Notes under the pieces: model-generated
The model's database searches: none
The model's input: only the letters and a program-made list of their open reading frames with translations
What the model was told of the DNA's origin: nothing
Source of the DNA: DAOPJM01 sp964490325
GTDB lineage: Bacteria; Bacillota; Clostridia; Christensenellales; CAG-138
NCBI GenBank assembly: GCA_964490325.1
Contig: CAZBBX010000023.1
Span: 1-33,930 of the forward strand
Reading direction: 5' to 3'
Length of the DNA stretch: 33,930 nt
Shown: positions 31,543-33,930 of the stretch, one piece after another
How the letters are laid out: each line of letters starts with the position of its first letter
Position numbering within the stretch: the stretch's first letter is position 1
Program-made: the position numbers and the translations under genes

Positions 31543-32622
31543 ATGGCAGCAACGAAGGAACCGCGTGCAAAGATCAACGAGCTGTTGGAGGCGGGCAAGC
31601 AAAAGGGTATGCTCACCTACAAGGAGATCATGGACACCTTGTCCGAGTTCGAGCTGGATCAGGAGCAGGTGGAAAAGATCTATGACGACATTGAGGAGAT
31701 GAACATCGACGTCGTCGAGGAGGTCGAGGTACCCGCCGACATCAACGAGGAGATCGCGGAGATCTCCAACGTCTTGGCGGCGTCGGAGGGAGTCAACATC
31801 GACGATCCCGTGCGCATGTACCTCAAGGAGATCGGCAAGGTCCCGCTCCTTACGGCGCAGGAGGAGGTCGACATTGCCAAGCGCATGTCCGAGGGCGACG
31901 AGACCGCCAAGCAGCAGCTTGCCGAGGCGAACCTTCGACTGGTGGTGTCCATCGCCAAGCGCTATGTCGGCCGCGGGATGCTCTTTTTGGATCTCATCCA
32001 AGAGGGCAATCTGGGACTTATCAAGGCGGTCGAAAAGTTCGACTACCGCAAGGGCTACAAGTTCTCCACCTATGCGACTTGGTGGATACGGCAGGCCATC
32101 ACCCGCGCCATTGCGGATCAGGCCCGCACCATCCGCATCCCCGTTCACATGGTCGAGACCATCAACAAGCTCATCCGTGTGAACCGTCAGCTCGTGCAGG
32201 AGTACGGACGCGAGTCCCGCCCCGACGAGATCGCTAAGGAGATGGGCATTTCGGAGGACAAGGTGCGCGAGATCATTAAGATCGCGCAGGAGCCTGTTTC
32301 ACTGGAGACGCCCATCGGCGAGGAGGACGACAGCCATCTGGGCGACTTCATCCCCGACGACGACGCACCTGCACCCGCAGACGCGGTGGCAAGCACGCTG
32401 CTCAAGGAGCAACTGATGGAGGTCTTGGCAAGCCTTACGCCTCGCGAGGCGAAGGTGCTGCGCCTGCGCTACGGTCTGGACGACGGCAAGGCGCGTACCT
32501 TGGAGGAGGTCGGCAAGGAATTCAACGTCACAAGGGAGCGTATTCGGCAGATCGAGGCCAAGGCGCTTCGAAAGCTTCGGCATCCTTCGCGCAGCAAGCG
32601 CCTCAAGGATTTCTTGGAATAG
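31543..32622 (+). CDS. sigA: RNA polymerase primary sigma factor SigA/RpoD
   Basis: This is the housekeeping sigma factor. The 359-residue protein has a short region 1.1, region 1.2 (DDPVRMYLKEIGKVPLLT), the invariant region 2 (RLVVSIAKRYVGRGMLFLDLIQ; FDYRKGYKFSTYATWWIRQA), region 3 (IRIPVHMVETINKL) and region 4 with the -35-binding helix (FNVTRERIRQIEAKALRKLR). It is similar in length to Bacillus SigA (371). Its consensus-reading helices agree with the TTGACA/TATAAT-like promoters found in this window. AAAGGAG lies 11 bases before the ATG and overlaps the dnaG stop. The next gene follows after 12 bp. Confidence 0.97.
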   Translation: MAATKEPRAKINELLEAGKQKGMLTYKEIMDTLSEFELDQEQVEKIYDDIEEMNIDVVEEVEVPADINEEIAEISNVLAASEGVNIDDPVRMYLKEIGKVPLLTAQEEVDIAKRMSEGDETAKQQLAEANLRLVVSIAKRYVGRGMLFLDLIQEGNLGLIKAVEKFDYRKGYKFSTYATWWIRQAITRAIADQARTIRIPVHMVETINKLIRVNRQLVQEYGRESRPDEIAKEMGISEDKVREIIKIAQEPVSLETPIGEEDDSHLGDFIPDDDAPAPADAVASTLLKEQLMEVLASLTPREAKVLRLRYGLDDGKARTLEEVGKEFNVTRERIRQIEAKALRKLRHPSRSKRLKDFLE

Positions 32623-32634
32623 GGAGGACGCGTC

Positions 32635-33582
32635 ATGCAGATCGTCGTTCTCGACGGACACGGCGTCAACCCCGGCGACCTGAGCTGGGAGTGCCTGTCC
32701 AACCTTGGGACGCTGTCCGTCTACGACCGTACGCCTGACCAAATGGTCGCGCAGCGGCTGCGCGGGGCGGACGCGGTGTTCACAAACAAAACAAGGCTGG
32801 GGCGTGAGCAGCTGCTTGGCGCCAAGAGCCTTCGCTTCATCGGCGTGCTGGCTACGGGCTATGATGTGGTGGACACGGCGGCTGCGCGGGAGCTGGGCAT
32901 CGTTGTTTGCAACGTGCCCGCCTACAGCACCATGGCGGTAGCGCAGCACAGCTTTGCGCTTCTACTGGAGCTTTGCAGCAAGGTGGGCGTACACAACGCG
33001 CTGGTGCATCGCGGCGCTTGGAGCGCCTCGCCCGACTTTTGCTGGTGGCAGAGCGCGCCTGTGGAGTTGGACGGCCTGACGCTGGGCGTGTGCGGCTGCG
33101 GCGCGATAGGACGCAGGGTCGCCGCCATCGGCGCGGCGTTCGGAATGCGCGTCATCGGTTTCAATCCCACGCTGTATCAGGGCTTTTGCGGCGAGTATGT
33201 CACCATGGACGCCCTCATCCGCGAGTCGGACGTACTGAGCCTGCATTGCCCCGCCAACCCCAAGACGGTCGGGCTTATCAACAGGCGCAGCATCGCCATG
33301 ATGCGGGACGGCGCTTTGATCGTCAACACAGCGCGCGGCGGGCTTGTCGTTGAGCAGGACGTAAAGGACGCGCTTGTGAGCGGAAAATTGGGCGGCTATG
33401 CGGCGGACGTCGCCTCCCGCGAGCCCATCGATGTACACGCGCCCCTGATGAGCGCGCCCAACTGCATCCTGACGGGGCATATGGCTTGGGCGCCGCAGAC
33501 TGCCCGCGAACGCCTGCTGCTGGTCTCGGCGCAAAACCTCCTTGCCTTTTTGGAGGGTCGCCCGCAAAATAAAGTCAACTAA
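32635..33582 (+). CDS. D-2-hydroxyacid dehydrogenase (glycerate dehydrogenase-like)
   Basis: This NAD(P)-dependent enzyme of 315 residues belongs to the D-isomer-specific 2-hydroxyacid dehydrogenases, closest by pattern to hydroxypyruvate/glycerate dehydrogenase (VVLDGHGVNPGDLSWE at the start). The Rossmann motif is G154-C-G156-A-I-G159. The catalytic triad is R234 (NTARGG), E263 (DVASREP) and H282 (GHMAWAP). GGGAGGA lies just upstream of the ATG. It follows sigA by 12 bp and is closed by a strong terminator, so it is likely read from the dnaG-sigA transcript. The exact 2-oxoacid substrate is not determined. Confidence 0.88.
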   Translation: MQIVVLDGHGVNPGDLSWECLSNLGTLSVYDRTPDQMVAQRLRGADAVFTNKTRLGREQLLGAKSLRFIGVLATGYDVVDTAAARELGIVVCNVPAYSTMAVAQHSFALLLELCSKVGVHNALVHRGAWSASPDFCWWQSAPVELDGLTLGVCGCGAIGRRVAAIGAAFGMRVIGFNPTLYQGFCGEYVTMDALIRESDVLSLHCPANPKTVGLINRRSIAMMRDGALIVNTARGGLVVEQDVKDALVSGKLGGYAADVASREPIDVHAPLMSAPNCILTGHMAWAPQTARERLLLVSAQNLLAFLEGRPQNKVN

Positions 33583-33596
33583 ATACTTTCAAGATC

Positions 33597-33626
33597 AAAA
33601 AAGCCGCCCCGAAGGACGGCTTTTTT
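33597..33626. terminator. Terminator after the hydroxyacid dehydrogenase gene
   Basis: AAAAAAGCCG and CGGCTTTTTT form a perfect 10-bp stem with a C/G-rich inner part. The runs of A and T make it usable in both directions. From 33627 to the window end (304 bases) there is no gene. Confidence 0.9.
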
Positions 33627-33680
33627 CGTATGTAGTGACATTTAGGCAACCGTTGGAACACTCCCGAACCAAAAAGCAAC

Positions 33681-33706
33681 TGTCGGATCGCTCCGCCGAT
33701 CCGACA
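33681..33706. repeat. Strong hairpin in the terminal non-coding region
   Basis: TGTCGGATC and GATCCGACA form a perfect 9-bp stem around an 8-base loop. There is no T-run, so it is not an ordinary terminator. Confidence 0.7.
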
Positions 33707-33744
33707 ACGGAACAAACAAAGGAACAGCCATCAGATCCATCAAA

Positions 33745-33799
33745 ACCGGCGACATGCGCGGCGGTTTTAATACCTTGCTTGTCGCCATAGGTCTCTAAG
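33745..33799 (+). repeat. 55-bp direct repeat, copy 1
   Basis: It begins ACCGGCGACATGCGCGGCGG and ends GGTCTCTAAG. Its first 24 bases are identical to copy 2, one base then differs, and a further 12 bases match; the 3' part is more diverged. AAAACCG and CGGTTTT flank its 5' hairpin (33742-33768), which makes this copy terminator-like. Confidence 0.85.
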
Positions 33800-33829
33800 G
33801 CGGCAAGAGAAGCCCTGCTGCAGCAGACT

Positions 33830-33869
33830 CGTCAAAAAGCGTGAGCTTTTGGCGAAGCCGTCTTTGACG
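33830..33869. other. Predicted three-way-junction RNA fold between the repeats
   Basis: CGTCAAA (33830-33836) pairs with TTTGACG (33863-33869). Inside lie AAGC-GTGA-GCTT, a stem capped by a GNRA tetraloop, and GGC-GAA-GCC. The arrangement suggests a folded RNA; no known family was recognised. Confidence 0.45.
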
Positions 33870-33875
33870 GCTAAT

Positions 33876-33930
33876 ACCGGCGACATGCGCGGCGGTTTTG
33901 ATACCTTGCTTGTAAGCTTGGGTCTCCAAG
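33876..33930 (+). repeat. 55-bp direct repeat, copy 2 (reaches window end)
   Basis: It matches copy 1 over the first 24 bases exactly and over ATACCTTGCTTGT, then ends GGTCTCCAAG. The start-to-start distance is 131 bp. Because the window ends here, more copies may follow. Confidence 0.85.

Noticed and set aside
33542..33790. Small 82-codon frame at the end of the hydroxyacid dehydrogenase gene
   Set aside because: It runs through a strong terminator and the repeat region and has no ribosome binding site or coding-like composition.
33745..33930. tRNA genes in the repeat region
   Set aside because: No acceptor stem, T-loop consensus (GGTTCGAAT-like) or anticodon arm can be assembled.

Overview
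This is a GC-rich chromosomal window from a Gram-positive bacterium, most likely a Clostridia-class member of the Bacillota. The evidence is the rimP-nusA-ylxR-ylxQ-infB-rbfA order, sepF followed by a DivIVA-type gene, dgt-dnaG-sigA, strong Shine-Dalgarno sites and frequent GTG/TTG starts. The order (for example Christensenellales or Oscillospirales) cannot be settled by reading alone. Almost all of the window is vertically inherited housekeeping DNA. I see no transposase, phage, CRISPR array, tRNA or rRNA.

Layout. (1) 1-1651: the 3' end of a carboxyltransferase (OadA type, no biotin domain) overlapping pgsA. (2) 1843-10342: a long translation and RNA operon (rimP, nusA, ylxR, ylxQ, infB, rbfA, nrnA, truB, ribF) behind a near-consensus promoter and a terminator-like leader hairpin. 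(3) 10317-13068: rpsO and pnp, each with a structured leader, separated by two hairpins. (4) 13140-19291: an envelope and division cluster (M16 peptidase, dUTPase-like, HlyD-like membrane protein, yggS, sepF, a minimal divIVA, ygiQ), mostly with overlapping or touching ends. (5) 19372-22998: an AT-rich regulatory island, an Lrp/AsnC regulator and a three-subunit proton-translocating transhydrogenase (pntAA, pntAB, pntB), closed by a bidirectional terminator. (6) 23009-28431: mainly minus-strand genes: homoserine dehydrogenase, a lipoprotein with a LytM domain that has lost its catalytic residues, and a glycosyltransferase plus acyltransferase pair behind a promoter with a palindromic operator. 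One plus-strand flavodoxin-fold reductase sits among them. (7) 28578-33626: dgt, dnaG, sigA and a D-2-hydroxyacid dehydrogenase. (8) 33627-33930: gene-free DNA with a hairpin, two 55-bp direct repeats and a predicted three-way-junction RNA fold, running off the window end.

The genes fit a growth-core region: transcription elongation and initiation (nusA, sigA), translation initiation and ribosome maturation (infB, rbfA, rimP, truB, rpsO), RNA turnover (pnp, nrnA), replication and dNTP hygiene (dnaG, dgt, dUTPase-like), membrane lipids (pgsA, acyltransferase, glycosyltransferase) and redox balance (pnt).

No complete undescribed system stands out. The most interesting items are the terminal repeat/RNA element, the catalytically dead LytM lipoprotein with a possibly leaderless promoter, the operator-controlled glycosyltransferase/acyltransferase pair, the Lrp-linked transhydrogenase with tandem promoters, and several structured mRNA leaders.
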